Origin: DATGEP01 sp035310125
GTDB taxonomy: Bacteria > Chloroflexota > Ktedonobacteria > Ktedonobacterales > JADMIN01
DNA length: 64,000 nt
Direction of reading: 5' to 3'
Assembly (NCBI GenBank): GCA_035310125.1
Contig: DATGEP010000248.1
Coordinates: 1-64,000, forward strand
Part shown: one piece after another, positions 1 to 8,857 of the stretch
Layout of the letters: the number at the start of each line of letters is the position of its first letter
Position numbering within the stretch: position 1 is the stretch's first letter
Notes under the pieces: generated by a model
What the model was told of the DNA's origin: nothing
Seen by the model: only the letters and a program-made list of their open reading frames with translations
Databases searched by the model: none
Program-made: the position numbers and the translations under genes

Positions 1-120
1 GCCTCCTGGTCAGGCCAATCAGCAGAACGAGACTGCTGGGGCTAACCTGCTTGTTGGCCAGTCTTCGTCCTTCTGTACGATTCACGCGCCATTACGGACC
101 AATAAGAGCGCGCCTTTGAT

Positions 121-765
121 CTACTCCCCCGCGAAATACGCCCGCACGCGGGCATACGTCTGCGCGTCCACGCCACCCGTCGCCCGCCAGTAATCCAGCA
201 GCTCACCAATCCGCACGGCGGCATGCAGCGCGTAGCCCGCCGCCGCCAGCTGCTCCCGCCCGCCCTGCTCCCGATCCACCAGCACCGCCACATCACGCAC
301 GCGCAATCCGCTCGCCTCCAGCACACGGATCGCTTCCAGCTTGCTCTCGGCGTGCGATACCACATCGTCAATCGCCAGCACCGTCTCCCCCGGCGTGAAC
401 GCGCCGTTGATGGTCCCGCCCGCCCCGTGCGATTTCTCCTCGCGCGGCGTGATCATCGGCACGCGCGTCACATGCGACAGCACCGCCACCAGTGGCGTCG
501 CCGCCATCGGGATGCCCGCGTAGCGTGTGAACGCCAGCCCCGCGCGCGCGATCATCTCGGCCAGCGCCGCCACCGCCGCATCCAGCGCATCCGGGAAAGA
601 TTGCAGCACGCGCAGATCCACATAGATCGGCGAGAGCGGCGCGTCCGGTCGCGTCTCGTGCAGCTTCAGCCGGAACGCGCCAAATTTCACCGCGCCAGTC
701 GCCAGCAGCGCATCCGCGAATGCCCGCTGCTTCTCCGTCAGTGCTGAGTCCCGTGCATCAGTCAC
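121..765 (-). CDS. pyrE: Orotate phosphoribosyltransferase
   Basis: It converts orotate and PRPP to orotidine 5'-phosphate in pyrimidine synthesis in the cytoplasm. The PRPP-binding motif AIDDVVSHAESKLEAI sits at about residues 131-146, and the catalytic-loop region PREEKSHGAGG is at about 107-117. The length of 214 aa is usual for the family. I chose the GTG at 765 because GAGGAG lies 7 nt upstream. An ATG at 780 is the alternative and has no clear ribosome binding site. The start overlaps the end of pyrF by 8 nt (GTGACTGA), so the two are probably translationally coupled and catalyse consecutive steps. The gene is complete. The 120 bases beyond its stop hold nothing I recognise. Confidence 0.93.
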   Translation of the reverse strand: MTDARDSALTEKQRAFADALLATGAVKFGAFRLKLHETRPDAPLSPIYVDLRVLQSFPDALDAAVAALAEMIARAGLAFTRYAGIPMAATPLVAVLSHVTRVPMITPREEKSHGAGGTINGAFTPGETVLAIDDVVSHAESKLEAIRVLEASGLRVRDVAVLVDREQGGREQLAAAGYALHAAVRIGELLDYWRATGGVDAQTYARVRAYFAGE

Positions 766-1747
766 GTCGCCGCTCCTCATTGTCGCGCGCACTCTTGCTA
801 CGCAGCCGCTCGATCTCCGTGCGCAGCCGCTGCGCCTCGCGCCGCGCCGCCGTCGCGAAATCCAGGCCGCTCGACGCATAGATCACGCTCCGCGACGCGC
901 TCATGAGCAAGCCAGCGCCATGCGCGTCCAGCCCCGCCTTCACCGTCGCCGCCACGTCGCCGCCCTGCGACCCGATGCCCGGCACCAAAATCGGCAGATC
1001 GCCCACCCGCGCCCGCACCTGCCGCATCTCCTCCGGATACGTCGCCCCCACAACCAACCCACAGTTGCCGCGCACATTCCATTCCGCCGCCACTCGCTGC
1101 GCCAGCCGCAGATACAGCGGCTCCTCACGACTCTCCCCCGCCGCGCGCAGCCGCAGATCCTGAAACTCGCCCGCGCCCGGATTCGACGTGCGGCAGAGAA
1201 TGAAGCACCCGTAGTCGCCCTGCGCCAGAAATGGATCCAGCGCGTCCCGGCCCAGATATGGCTGGAGCGTTACCGCGTCCGCGCCGTATGTCTGAAAGAC
1301 CGCCCGCGCGTACGCCGCGCTCGTGCTGCCGATGTCGCCCCGCTTCGCATCCAGCAGCACCGGCACCTCAGGATAGCGCGTGTGGATGTAGGTGATCGTA
1401 CGCATCAGCGCCCGCAATCCCGCCGGCCCATGTACTTCATAGAAAGCAATGTTGGGCTTGAAAGCGCAGACGAGATCGGCGGTCGCGTCCACTATCGCCT
1501 GGTTGAACGTCACCAGCGCGCCCTCCGCCTGCACGGCGTCGCAGTCGCGCTCCAGCGTCAACAGCCCCGTCTGGCCGCCGCGCACCGACTTAGGCAGCCG
1601 CTCCAGCTCGCCATCCAGCCCCACGCAGAGCAGTGTTTCCGCCTGCTCCCAGCGCGCCCGCAGCCGCTGCATGAATGTCAGCCGCGTATGCCCGCTGCCC
1701 ACCGGCTGGGACCCCAGCGATGAATGCCGCGTCTCGTCGCTCACCAT
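758..1747 (-). CDS. pyrF: Orotidine 5'-phosphate decarboxylase, family 2 type
   Basis: It decarboxylates OMP to UMP, the last step of de novo pyrimidine synthesis. The catalytic signature DAKRGDIGST lies at residues 133-142, and the phosphate-binding motif PGIGSQGGD is near residue 245. The size of about 305-330 aa and the DAKRGDIG form fit the longer PyrF family rather than the 230-aa E. coli type. The first ATG (1747) has AGGGG only one base upstream. An internal ATG at 1672, just before the TIM barrel begins, is a plausible alternative. It is followed directly by pyrE with an overlap. A perfect 12-bp tandem repeat lies just upstream. Confidence 0.94.
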   Translation of the reverse strand: MVSDETRHSSLGSQPVGSGHTRLTFMQRLRARWEQAETLLCVGLDGELERLPKSVRGGQTGLLTLERDCDAVQAEGALVTFNQAIVDATADLVCAFKPNIAFYEVHGPAGLRALMRTITYIHTRYPEVPVLLDAKRGDIGSTSAAYARAVFQTYGADAVTLQPYLGRDALDPFLAQGDYGCFILCRTSNPGAGEFQDLRLRAAGESREEPLYLRLAQRVAAEWNVRGNCGLVVGATYPEEMRQVRARVGDLPILVPGIGSQGGDVAATVKAGLDAHGAGLLMSASRSVIYASSGLDFATAARREAQRLRTEIERLRSKSARDNEERRRD

Positions 1748-1760
1748 ACCCCTGAGCCTT

Positions 1761-1784
1761 TATGTGTTCGTGTATGTGTTCGTG
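1761..1784. repeat. Two perfect tandem copies of a 12-bp unit upstream of pyrF
   Basis: The unit TATGTGTTCGTG occurs twice back to back, 14 bases upstream of the pyrF start. Slippage could vary the spacing between the pyrF start and any upstream promoter. No function is shown. Confidence 0.7.
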
Positions 1785-1871
1785 TCGTCGTTTCCGGGCA
1801 AGCGCCGGCGCCAGGTATGTCGCCGGCAACACAGGGTGTCCCAGGTAGGTATCGTACCAGACGCCACGCCC

Positions 1872-2474
1872 TCACGACATCTCAGTAGGCCGGGCGGAGC
1901 GCGGCGGCACAACCGGAAGGGACAGCACCAGCTCGAAATCATCGTCCGCCGCGATACGGTTGAAGCGCTCGAAGCCGCAGCCCAGGCACCGATGCACGAT
2001 CACATGCTCGCCGTTTGGCCGCTGGAACGCACCGATAGGCTGCATCACCGCGCCGCACGCGCTGGCACGGTCGCCCGAGCGGCTAGCATCCACATGCCGC
2101 GAATAGAGACAGAACGGGCAGTGATTGCGGTGATGCCCTCCACTCGGCAGCGGCCCGATGAACCGCTTGCAGTGGCCGCACTTGAAGCTCTGCTCCGGCG
2201 TATGTCCACGCCCGCGAAATTGCGCCCGCGCTGGTGGCTCCTCCAGCGGCAGGCGCATGCGCCGTCCCTGCTCCCGCGCGCGCCGCTCCTCGCCGCGTAC
2301 ACGCTGTGCGCCCTCGCGCTCGTTCTCACCCGCGCGCGCGCGCCGTCCATCGCCGCGCTGCCGGCGCGCCCGCTCATCCCCCGCTTGCGCTCGCGGAGCC
2401 TCTTCGCGCTTGCCGCGCGCTTGCCGCTCAAATCTCACGTGTAGTGCTTCCCGCTCGACAACAACCGCCGTCAC
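1872..2474 (-). CDS. RNHCP domain zinc-ribbon protein
   Basis: The C-terminal half is an RNHCP domain, named for its conserved motif. The sequence shows FKCGHC at 97-102, RNHCPFC at 116-122 and CLGC at 163-166, giving three Cys pairs that probably bind zinc. The first 95 residues are very rich in Arg, Glu and Gln and probably helical or disordered, which could suit nucleic-acid contact. The family has no established reaction. The start is uncertain: the GTG at 2474 touches the panC stop with no spacing, and a GTG at 2438 is preceded by GGAAG. It lies between panC and pyrF on the same strand and is probably co-transcribed with panC. Confidence 0.8.
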   Translation of the reverse strand: MTAVVVEREALHVRFERQARGKREEAPRAQAGDERARRQRGDGRRARAGENEREGAQRVRGEERRAREQGRRMRLPLEEPPARAQFRGRGHTPEQSFKCGHCKRFIGPLPSGGHHRNHCPFCLYSRHVDASRSGDRASACGAVMQPIGAFQRPNGEHVIVHRCLGCGFERFNRIAADDDFELVLSLPVVPPRSARPTEMS

Positions 2475-3356
2475 TCACGGCAGGCGCACGCCCGTATCCC
2501 AGCTCCCATCCGGACGCCGCACGAAATTATCAATCAGCCGCGCCGGGCCTACGCGCGCCGCCACTGCCAGCAGCGCCACGCCGCGCAGCTTCGTCAGCGG
2601 CTCGAAGGTATTGGGATCGCAGACTTCGGCGTAATCCAGCGTCGCCCGCGGCTCCTCCGCGATGATCTCCGCCATCGCCCGCGCCACCGCGTTGCCGCCA
2701 TCCAGCGGCGCCTGATCCAGCATCTGGTAGCCCGCGTGCAGCGCCCGGTACAGCACCGTCGCCGCCTTCCGGTCCTCCGGCCCCAGGTAGCTATTGCGGC
2801 TGCTCATCGCCAGCCCGTCCGCCTCGCGGATCGTCGGCAGGATGCGCAGCGCGACCTGCTGATTCAGGTCCGCCACCATCCGCCGGACCACGGCCACCTG
2901 CTGCGCATCCTTCTGCCCGAAGTACGCCTGATGCGGCTGCACGATCTGAAAGAGCTTCAGCACCACCGTCGCCACGCCACGAAAGTGTCCCGGCCGGGTC
3001 GCCGCTTCGAGCCGCGTCGCCAGCGGTCCCGTCGGCTCGACATACGTGCTGAACCCCCGCGGATATATCTCCTCAGCCAGCGGCGTGAAGACGACATCCA
3101 CCCCCGCCGCTTCCAGCCGCTCCAGGTCATGCGGCAGATCGCGCGGATAGCGCGACAGATCCTCACCGGGGCCGAACTGCGTGGGATTCACAAAGATGCT
3201 GGCCACCACTACGCCGTTCTCCGTGCGCGCCTGGCGGAAAAGCGAAAGATGTCCGGCGTGCAGAAAGCCCATCGTAGGCACCAGGCCCACGTCATGCAAG
3301 CCCGCCCAGCTTGGCCGCTCCCCAATGAGCTCCGCTATCGTCGCCAGCACCCGCAT
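2475..3356 (-). CDS. panC: Pantothenate synthetase
   Basis: It joins pantoate and beta-alanine using ATP to make pantothenate for coenzyme A. The nucleotidyltransferase motif PTMGFLHAGH is at residues 27-36, with FGQKD in the middle and the MSSRN motif further on. The length of 293 aa is normal. The ATG at 3356 has a weak GGGAG 12 nt upstream. It heads the minus-strand run that continues with the RNHCP gene and pyrFE. No panB or panD is seen here. Confidence 0.95.
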   Translation of the reverse strand: MRVLATIAELIGERPSWAGLHDVGLVPTMGFLHAGHLSLFRQARTENGVVVASIFVNPTQFGPGEDLSRYPRDLPHDLERLEAAGVDVVFTPLAEEIYPRGFSTYVEPTGPLATRLEAATRPGHFRGVATVVLKLFQIVQPHQAYFGQKDAQQVAVVRRMVADLNQQVALRILPTIREADGLAMSSRNSYLGPEDRKAATVLYRALHAGYQMLDQAPLDGGNAVARAMAEIIAEEPRATLDYAEVCDPNTFEPLTKLRGVALLAVAARVGPARLIDNFVRRPDGSWDTGVRLP

Positions 3357-3806
3357 ATCGTTTCATTCTCCCGCGAGATGGGTCGAATCCCAAAGCCACG
3401 CGGCCAGTATATCATGCGCGCCATCTCATCTCGCGTATCAGACAGCCTATGTCACGCGGCGCCCAGCCGTGTGGCAAGCTGCTCCACTGTCTCAGCTCCG
3501 CAGTGGGCGAGCGCATCTCGCAGCCGCTTGATACCCTGATCCATCTCCGCCACCGCCCGCCTACCTCCTGCGCGATCTACCGGCAGTATGTCATGCTCCG
3601 CTCGGACTCTCCCGCGACCTACGCCCAACTCCCGTCATCCACACCCAACGCCCGACGCATCCCCACACCTCCCGCCATCTCCCGCCACCACTTCGCGCCT
3701 CCGCCTCCATTTCCGCGTCTCTGCCATTGCTGGAAATAGAATGGGTGTTCTAGAATGTCCTCTGAAAGCACCGGACACTCGCTCATATGAAAGGGGGAAT
3801 CGGGTA
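3357..3806. other. Gene-free stretch before the phage-type module
   Basis: About 450 bases separate panC from the small plus-strand ORF. A plus-strand promoter-like pair is visible: TTGCTG at 3727-3732, an 18-base spacer and TAGAAT at 3751-3756. The ORFs through this stretch are proline-, serine- and arginine-rich and look non-coding. Confidence 0.4.
3727..3756 (+). promoter_or_regulatory. Possible sigma70-type promoter for the terminase module
   Basis: TTGCTG, 18 bases, then TAGAAT. It lies about 50 bases upstream of the small ORF at 3807. The -35 box is weak, so this is tentative. Confidence 0.3.
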
Positions 3807-4052
3807 ATGACGTTCCGCATCAACCAGACCGGCCATCAGGGCACCGCGCCGCAGGAGTCGCTCCCAAGTGGCAGCATCGTCACCGGCGAGTCCCGTGTCA
3901 CCGTGCGCGGCTGCGCGCTCCAGCTCACGCTCTGGATCGCCCGCCACCAGAGCCGCATCAACGAGACGACCCCGGAAGGCGGCCAGCTCACCTTGAACTG
4001 GAAGGGTGAGTTTCCGCCATCCATCACTGGCGAGATCAGAACCAGACTCTGA
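3807..4052 (+). CDS. Small hypothetical protein upstream of the terminase genes
   Basis: This 81-aa product is not recognised. It is polar with a single moderately hydrophobic patch (ALQLTLWIA) and ends in a segment rich in beta-formers (GQLTLNWKGEFPP). The ATG at 3807 follows AAAGGGGG at about 8-nt spacing, which is a good ribosome binding site, whereas the upstream part of the same open frame looks non-coding. Its position before the terminase genes suggests a phage or phage-like origin, which is inference. Confidence 0.55.
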   Translation: MTFRINQTGHQGTAPQESLPSGSIVTGESRVTVRGCALQLTLWIARHQSRINETTPEGGQLTLNWKGEFPPSITGEIRTRL

Positions 4053-4065
4053 GCGTTCCAGCTCC

Positions 4066-4093
4066 GTAGGGGCGTCCGGTGGACGCCCGCCGG
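4066..4093. repeat. GTAGGGGCG-type dispersed palindromic element
   Basis: GTAGGGGC is followed by the small palindrome GTCCGGTGGAC and a GC-rich tail. The same parts recur at 56122-56176 in the other orientation, and the GTAGGGGCGC head recurs at 9731, 10712 and inside grpE. Confidence 0.6.
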
Positions 4094-4296
4094 CTCGTAA
4101 CCGCCCTGTTGGTGATGAAACCGAGCGTTTCCAACCATCGCCCTCGACGCATCGTGATTGCTGGCTCAGCTCCCTGTGGAGCATGCGCCGGCGCTGAAAC
4201 GTCCATCCCTGGTAAGCCCGAAAACGGCGCCGCGCACCCTCATTAGGATGCCGCGCCGTATGCATCCTCGCCGGAAGTTTCCCGAAGGAGCGCGAC

Positions 4297-5181
4297 ATGA
4301 CTCCGCAGCGCACGTATCCTATTCTGACCATGCACCAGCAGTCCGCCGCGACCACGCCGGAGCCAGTGGAGCCACGGGAGCCACGGGAGGCAGTGGACTA
4401 CCTCGCGCCCGTGCTGGCCGCATACGACACCCCCGACGAAGCCGTCAATCGCGAGCGCGCCACCGCCCTCTATTGCCGGGGCCACCGCATCGCCGACATC
4501 GCCACGCGGCTCGACGTGTCCGTCAGCACCATCACCACCTGGCTCACGGACGCGCGCTATCTCCTCAGCGCCGAGCTGCGCGCCAGTCGCGAGGAGCTGA
4601 CGCTCCGCGCCATCGAGAGCGCCCGCGCGGTCGCCGCCGAAGCGTGGGAAGCCTACGAGCGCGATGAGCAAATTGAGCGCGAAATCCTCGCCGGGCAGCA
4701 TGACTACCTGCGCCGCCGCGTCACCCGCCCTGACCGCGCATCCCCACACCGCGTCGCGAGCGATGAAGGCTCCACGGATGAGGACGCAGGCGGCGACCTG
4801 CTCTATGAAGAATTCGAGCGCCCACGCCACTCGCGCCAGGCAGCCCGCTTCCTCATGGTGGCGCTCGCCGCCCAGCGCGAAGTGGCACGGCTCCAGGGAC
4901 TTCACAAGTACGTCGCCCCGCCGCCTCAGCCGGTGGAATTCAAGGTCACCGGCGCGGTCGCCGACGCCTCCGGTCCCATCGCGCCCGACCAGCCCGACCA
5001 GCTTGACCAGCCCGACTCCGCTGAGGCAGGCGCGGTCCTCGCGCCTGACGAAATCACCTGTGATGAGAGCGCGCCGCCGCCGCCAGCGGAGCCGTCAGCC
5101 CCCACGCAGCCCCACATCCCAGCGCCACAGCCTCCCGACATCCCGGCGCCGCAGGAGAGCAGCCAGCATGCGCACACATGA
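4297..5181 (+). CDS. Terminase small subunit-like DNA-binding protein
   Basis: This 294-aa protein has a helix-turn-helix at about residues 64-84 (HRIADIATRLDVSVSTITTWL), as in phage terminase small subunits that recognise packaging sites. A charged helical middle follows, and then a Pro/Ala/Asp-rich tail from about residue 205 that is probably disordered. The start ATG has AAGGAG 6-7 nt upstream. Its end overlaps the large-subunit start by 14 nt, the usual arrangement. No portal, capsid, tail or integrase genes follow, so it looks like a prophage remnant or domesticated pair. The family call rests mainly on the HTH and the neighbour. Confidence 0.72.
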   Translation: MTPQRTYPILTMHQQSAATTPEPVEPREPREAVDYLAPVLAAYDTPDEAVNRERATALYCRGHRIADIATRLDVSVSTITTWLTDARYLLSAELRASREELTLRAIESARAVAAEAWEAYERDEQIEREILAGQHDYLRRRVTRPDRASPHRVASDEGSTDEDAGGDLLYEEFERPRHSRQAARFLMVALAAQREVARLQGLHKYVAPPPQPVEFKVTGAVADASGPIAPDQPDQLDQPDSAEAGAVLAPDEITCDESAPPPPAEPSAPTQPHIPAPQPPDIPAPQESSQHAHT

Positions 5182-6562
5182 CAACACCCACCCCAACGGC
5201 GCTGCGAACGCGGATAACCGGCCCAGCATGCCGCCGCATCCCGCCAGCGAATATCTCCTCCGGCGCTGGGATATGAACGACGTGCAGACGGCGTTCGCCA
5301 TCGCGCCCGCGCGCTTCTCGTTCTATGTGGGCGGCGTCGGCGCCGGCAAGACCACCGCCGGAGCCATTCGCGCGATCCTGCGCGCGCTCAAATATCCTGG
5401 CTCGCTGGGGCTTATCGGCGCGCCCACCTATCCCATGCTTCACGACGCGACCGAGCGCACCTTCTTTGAGATCCTGCCACCCGGCCTCATCGCCGCCTAT
5501 CACAAGTCCACCGGCCATCTGACGCTCGCCAGCGGCTCCGAGATCCTCTTTCGCTCCCTGGATGCTCCCGATTCCGTGCGCGGCCTCAATCTCGCCTGGT
5601 TCTGGCTCGACGAAGCGCCCCTCGCCAGCTATTACGCCTGGCAAATCCTCAAAGGACGCCTCCGGCAGCGCGGCGTCAGCACCGCCGCTTGGGCAACCGG
5701 CACGCCCCGTGGCCGCGACGGCTTCTGGCTGGACTTCGAGGAGCGGCCCCGCCCCAGTCATGCGCTCTTTCGCGCCGCTACCCACATCAACGCCAGGAAC
5801 CTCCCGCCCGACTACATCGCGGAGCTTGGCTACAGTGGCGCCTTCGCGCTGCAAGAGATCGAAGGTCTGTTTGTCGCCTTCGAGGGCCTCGTCTACAGCT
5901 TCGACGCCACCCCGCAAGGACATCTGCGCGATCCGCGCCCGGATGCCGTCTGGCCAGAGGTCATCGGTGGCATAGATTGGGGCTTCGCCAACCCCACCGC
6001 CGCCCTCGTCTTCGGCCTGGATGGCGACGGGCGCGCCTGGCAGCTCGACGAGTTCTACCAGCGCCGCGCCGGCCTCGAAGATGTCGTGCTGCCCGCCATT
6101 CTCGAACTCACGCGCCGGTATCAGGTCCGCCGGTGGTACTGTGGACCCGACGAGCCGGAGCATATCACGGCTCTCGCCGCCGCCCTCGCCCGCGAAGGAC
6201 TGCCTGCCCTTACCCTCAAAGCCGACAACGCCGTCCGCGCCGGCATCCAGACGATCACCGGCCTGCTTGCCGTCCGTCCTGACGGTACACGCGGTCTCTA
6301 TGTCGCGCCGCGCTGCGTCCACACCATCGCCGAATACGGCTCCTACCAATATGAGCAGGCCGAGTCCGCTGGCCCTGATGCTGGCACGATGGGCGCCCGC
6401 CCGAATGGCCGCTCCCCCTCGGAACAGCCCCTCAAGCAAAAAGATCATGCCCAGGACGCCACCCGCTACGCCCTGCATACCCACTTCAGCCAGCAGCGCG
6501 CCACCAATGCCTACCTCGACGCCCTCGCGCGCCGTCTCAACCGCCAGCGGGATCGCGAATGA
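5168..6562 (+). CDS. Phage terminase large subunit
   Basis: It is an ATP-driven DNA packaging motor and nuclease of phage type. Walker A is GGVGAGKTT at residues 55-63, Walker B AWFWLDE at about 143-149, and the coupling motif ATGTPRG at 176-182. The RNase H-fold nuclease begins at GGIDWGF (Asp270), and DHAQDATRYA at 426-435 gives the late nuclease aspartate. The length of 464 aa matches intact PBSX/T4-like terminases, and all catalytic residues are present, so the gene is not obviously decayed. The ATG at 5168 lies inside the end of the small subunit. Convergent to it lies a histidine kinase gene, and no other phage gene is present. Confidence 0.9.
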   Translation: MRTHDNTHPNGAANADNRPSMPPHPASEYLLRRWDMNDVQTAFAIAPARFSFYVGGVGAGKTTAGAIRAILRALKYPGSLGLIGAPTYPMLHDATERTFFEILPPGLIAAYHKSTGHLTLASGSEILFRSLDAPDSVRGLNLAWFWLDEAPLASYYAWQILKGRLRQRGVSTAAWATGTPRGRDGFWLDFEERPRPSHALFRAATHINARNLPPDYIAELGYSGAFALQEIEGLFVAFEGLVYSFDATPQGHLRDPRPDAVWPEVIGGIDWGFANPTAALVFGLDGDGRAWQLDEFYQRRAGLEDVVLPAILELTRRYQVRRWYCGPDEPEHITALAAALAREGLPALTLKADNAVRAGIQTITGLLAVRPDGTRGLYVAPRCVHTIAEYGSYQYEQAESAGPDAGTMGARPNGRSPSEQPLKQKDHAQDATRYALHTHFSQQRATNAYLDALARRLNRQRDRE

Positions 6563-6674
6563 GGCTCCCGCGCACACGGGTCGAGCTGCTATCCCTGCCG
6601 CCCGATCCGCTGGCCGCCATCCCGCGATGCCCACGAACGACACCAGCCCAGGACAAAGGCGTATGCAATGGCAC

Positions 6675-6764
6675 ATTCCGGCAGAATCGGCAGAATCGGC
6701 AACCGCATCGCACATTCCGGCAGAATCGGCAACCACTTCCCGTATTCCGGCAGAATCGGCAACC
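6675..6764. repeat. Three copies of a ~20-bp repeat shared with grpE
   Basis: The unit TTCCGGCAGAATCGGCAAC recurs starting at about 6675, 6714 and 6744, with the first copy carrying an extra GCAGAATCG. The same unit in reverse complement occurs at 41686, 41782 and 41824, and partly at 41920, inside the grpE gene. It lies between the convergent terminase and histidine kinase genes and touches neither coding region. Confidence 0.9.
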
Positions 6765-6778
6765 GCCTCCAACGCGCC

Positions 6779-8665
6779 TCAGACGTTCGCCGCTGTCTCC
6801 GAATCGCCCCTCGCGGACGACATCGGCAGCGTAAACCAGAACGTCGAGCCATTGCCCAGCTCACTCTCGACACCCACCTGCCCGGCGTGGCGCTCCACAA
6901 TCGTCCGGCTGATATGCAAACCCAGACCAAGGCCCACCCCCGACCCGCTCTGCACATAGATGCCCGGCACCCGGTGGAAACGCTCCCACACCAGCTTCGC
7001 CTGCTTCGCTGTCAGCCCCGGCCCCTCGTCGCGGACCTCCACGCGCGCCACACCATCCATGACCCGCAACGAGACGACGACCGGCCGGTCCTCATCCGAA
7101 TACTTGAGCGCGTTCGTGAGGTAATTCGTAACGACCTGCCCGATACGGTCGGCATCCGCGGCCACCGTCACCTCACCCTGTGGCGCCTCAAAGGCGATAG
7201 GCCGCAGCGGCCACGCCAACTGCTGCTCCCGCACCATCTCCGCGATAATCTCGGCCAGATTCACGGTGTCCAGACGCAGCTCCAGCTTATTGTTTCCGAT
7301 CCGCGACACATCTACCAGATCGTTAACCAAACGCGCCAGCAGGTGCGCTTGCCGCTCCGCCCGCTCCAGCAACCCGTGCAGCGGCAGCAATTGCTCTACA
7401 CTCAGCGTCTCCGGCTCGCGCAGGATGACCTGCAAGCGCCGCTCCGAAAGCTGCACATTCGCCAGCAGCGAGGTCAATGGCGTGCGCAGCTCATGACTCG
7501 CGACACTCAGAAATTCATCCATCAGGCGATTCGTCTCACGCAGCGCCCGCGTATTGGTCGCCGCGACCCCGCGCTCGCGCTCCAGGCGCTCGCGCTCGAT
7601 GACCAGTGCCCCCATCTTCGCCACCGCGGCGACCAGCTCGATCTCATCAGCCGTATACTTATACTCGGTATCCGTGTAGTCCAGCGCCAGCAGCCCTACC
7701 AACCGCTCGCCCACGCGCATCGGAGCGATCATCAACGCCTGGGTGCCATAAGGATTGCCAATCCCTTGATAACGCGGCTCCCGCACGTCTATCACCTGGA
7801 CCTGACCCGCTCGCAGTCGTGCCATCAGCCCCAGATCTGTTGCCATGTTCTCCGTCAACGTCATTTCGTGGCGCTGCCCCCCGGCGTTCCAGAACTGCTC
7901 CATCTCCGGTGTCAGCCCGACAGCGGCCATTGGGCGCATGATCTCCGTCTCCGCCTCGATTGCCGTGATGGTCACCCGCTGGCAGCCGATGACCTGCCTG
8001 GTCAGCTCCGCGATCCGCCGGGCCGTAATCTGCGCCGCCGGCTCTATCTCTTCGCCCGCCGACCCCCGCTCGCGCTCCACCAGCACCTCCGCCATCGAGA
8101 GCAGCGCGTTCGTCGTCTCGTGGTCAAACTGCTTCCGTTCCGTCACATCGCGAATGATTGCCACCCCGCCAACAATCACCCCTCTCCCGTCGCGGATGGG
8201 CGACCCACCGACGTTCCAGATGCGCTCGCGCCCGTCGTAGGTCCGTACCTGAACATCAACCGTCTGGTCGCCGGTCAGATTCTCACCGCCGACAATGCGT
8301 ATGTGTGGCCATGCGTTCAGCGGCAACGGGCGCCATTCCTCGTCGCACATCTCCACCAGTGCGGACCAATCTGTTGCAGTCTGCCTGAGCGATTCCTGTG
8401 CGTCCGCCGGCGAGCGCGGGCCAAGCAGCCGCTGCCCCGTGCCATTCAAGCGCAGAATTCGCCCGTCGCGATCCATGACAGCCACGCCATCGCTCAGGGC
8501 TTCAAATGCGGCTCCAATCTCCAGGAGCCGCTGGCGTGCGGCGCGTCGCTTGGGCGTCCTTTTCCCCACCTCGACATCCGAAGCGACTCCCGTGCGAGCG
8601 GTGGCGGATTCCGCATCCGTACCGCCAATGTAAAACGGGGAAACCTTCTCGCTGTGCGCTGTCAT
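6779..8665 (-). CDS. Soluble PAS-GAF hybrid sensor histidine kinase
   Basis: This protein of about 628 aa lacks membrane segments. A PAS domain spans about residues 45-180, a GAF domain about 195-365, and the HisKA phospho-acceptor SVASHELRTP is at about 387-396 (His about 391). A HATPase domain follows with N box (NYLTNALKYS), DEGPGL and GLGLGLHIS, ending GSTFWFTLP. It should autophosphorylate in response to a cytoplasmic signal such as redox state or a small ligand. The ATG at 8665 has GGAG 6 nt upstream, and an ATG at 8677 is the alternative. No response regulator gene adjoins it, so it is an orphan. Confidence 0.93.
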   Translation of the reverse strand: MTAHSEKVSPFYIGGTDAESATARTGVASDVEVGKRTPKRRAARQRLLEIGAAFEALSDGVAVMDRDGRILRLNGTGQRLLGPRSPADAQESLRQTATDWSALVEMCDEEWRPLPLNAWPHIRIVGGENLTGDQTVDVQVRTYDGRERIWNVGGSPIRDGRGVIVGGVAIIRDVTERKQFDHETTNALLSMAEVLVERERGSAGEEIEPAAQITARRIAELTRQVIGCQRVTITAIEAETEIMRPMAAVGLTPEMEQFWNAGGQRHEMTLTENMATDLGLMARLRAGQVQVIDVREPRYQGIGNPYGTQALMIAPMRVGERLVGLLALDYTDTEYKYTADEIELVAAVAKMGALVIERERLERERGVAATNTRALRETNRLMDEFLSVASHELRTPLTSLLANVQLSERRLQVILREPETLSVEQLLPLHGLLERAERQAHLLARLVNDLVDVSRIGNNKLELRLDTVNLAEIIAEMVREQQLAWPLRPIAFEAPQGEVTVAADADRIGQVVTNYLTNALKYSDEDRPVVVSLRVMDGVARVEVRDEGPGLTAKQAKLVWERFHRVPGIYVQSGSGVGLGLGLHISRTIVERHAGQVGVESELGNGSTFWFTLPMSSARGDSETAANV

Positions 8666-8857
8666 ACCAGACTCCATCGGCGCAACTTATCAGCCATTAC
8701 GTCACCCATAGTATCAGAAGCGATTCACAACGTACATGCCGAGCCAACACAGATGTGCGCGAGCGGCGCCCGCGCCATAACGTCTCTGTGTGCAAGCCGC
8801 CATGTGAACCCCATGACCCGTGTCGCCGCGGACACAGACGCATGGCTCGAAACGCGA

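Noticed and set aside
3588..3806. A longer start for the small ORF at 3807
   Set aside because: The added 73 codons are Pro/Ser/Arg-rich and non-coding in style. The ATG at 3807 has a strong ribosome binding site.
6675..6764. A short CRISPR array
   Set aside because: Units of about 20 bp at 30- and 39-bp spacing leave only about 9-bp gaps, too short for spacers, and no cas gene is near. The same unit occurs inside grpE.
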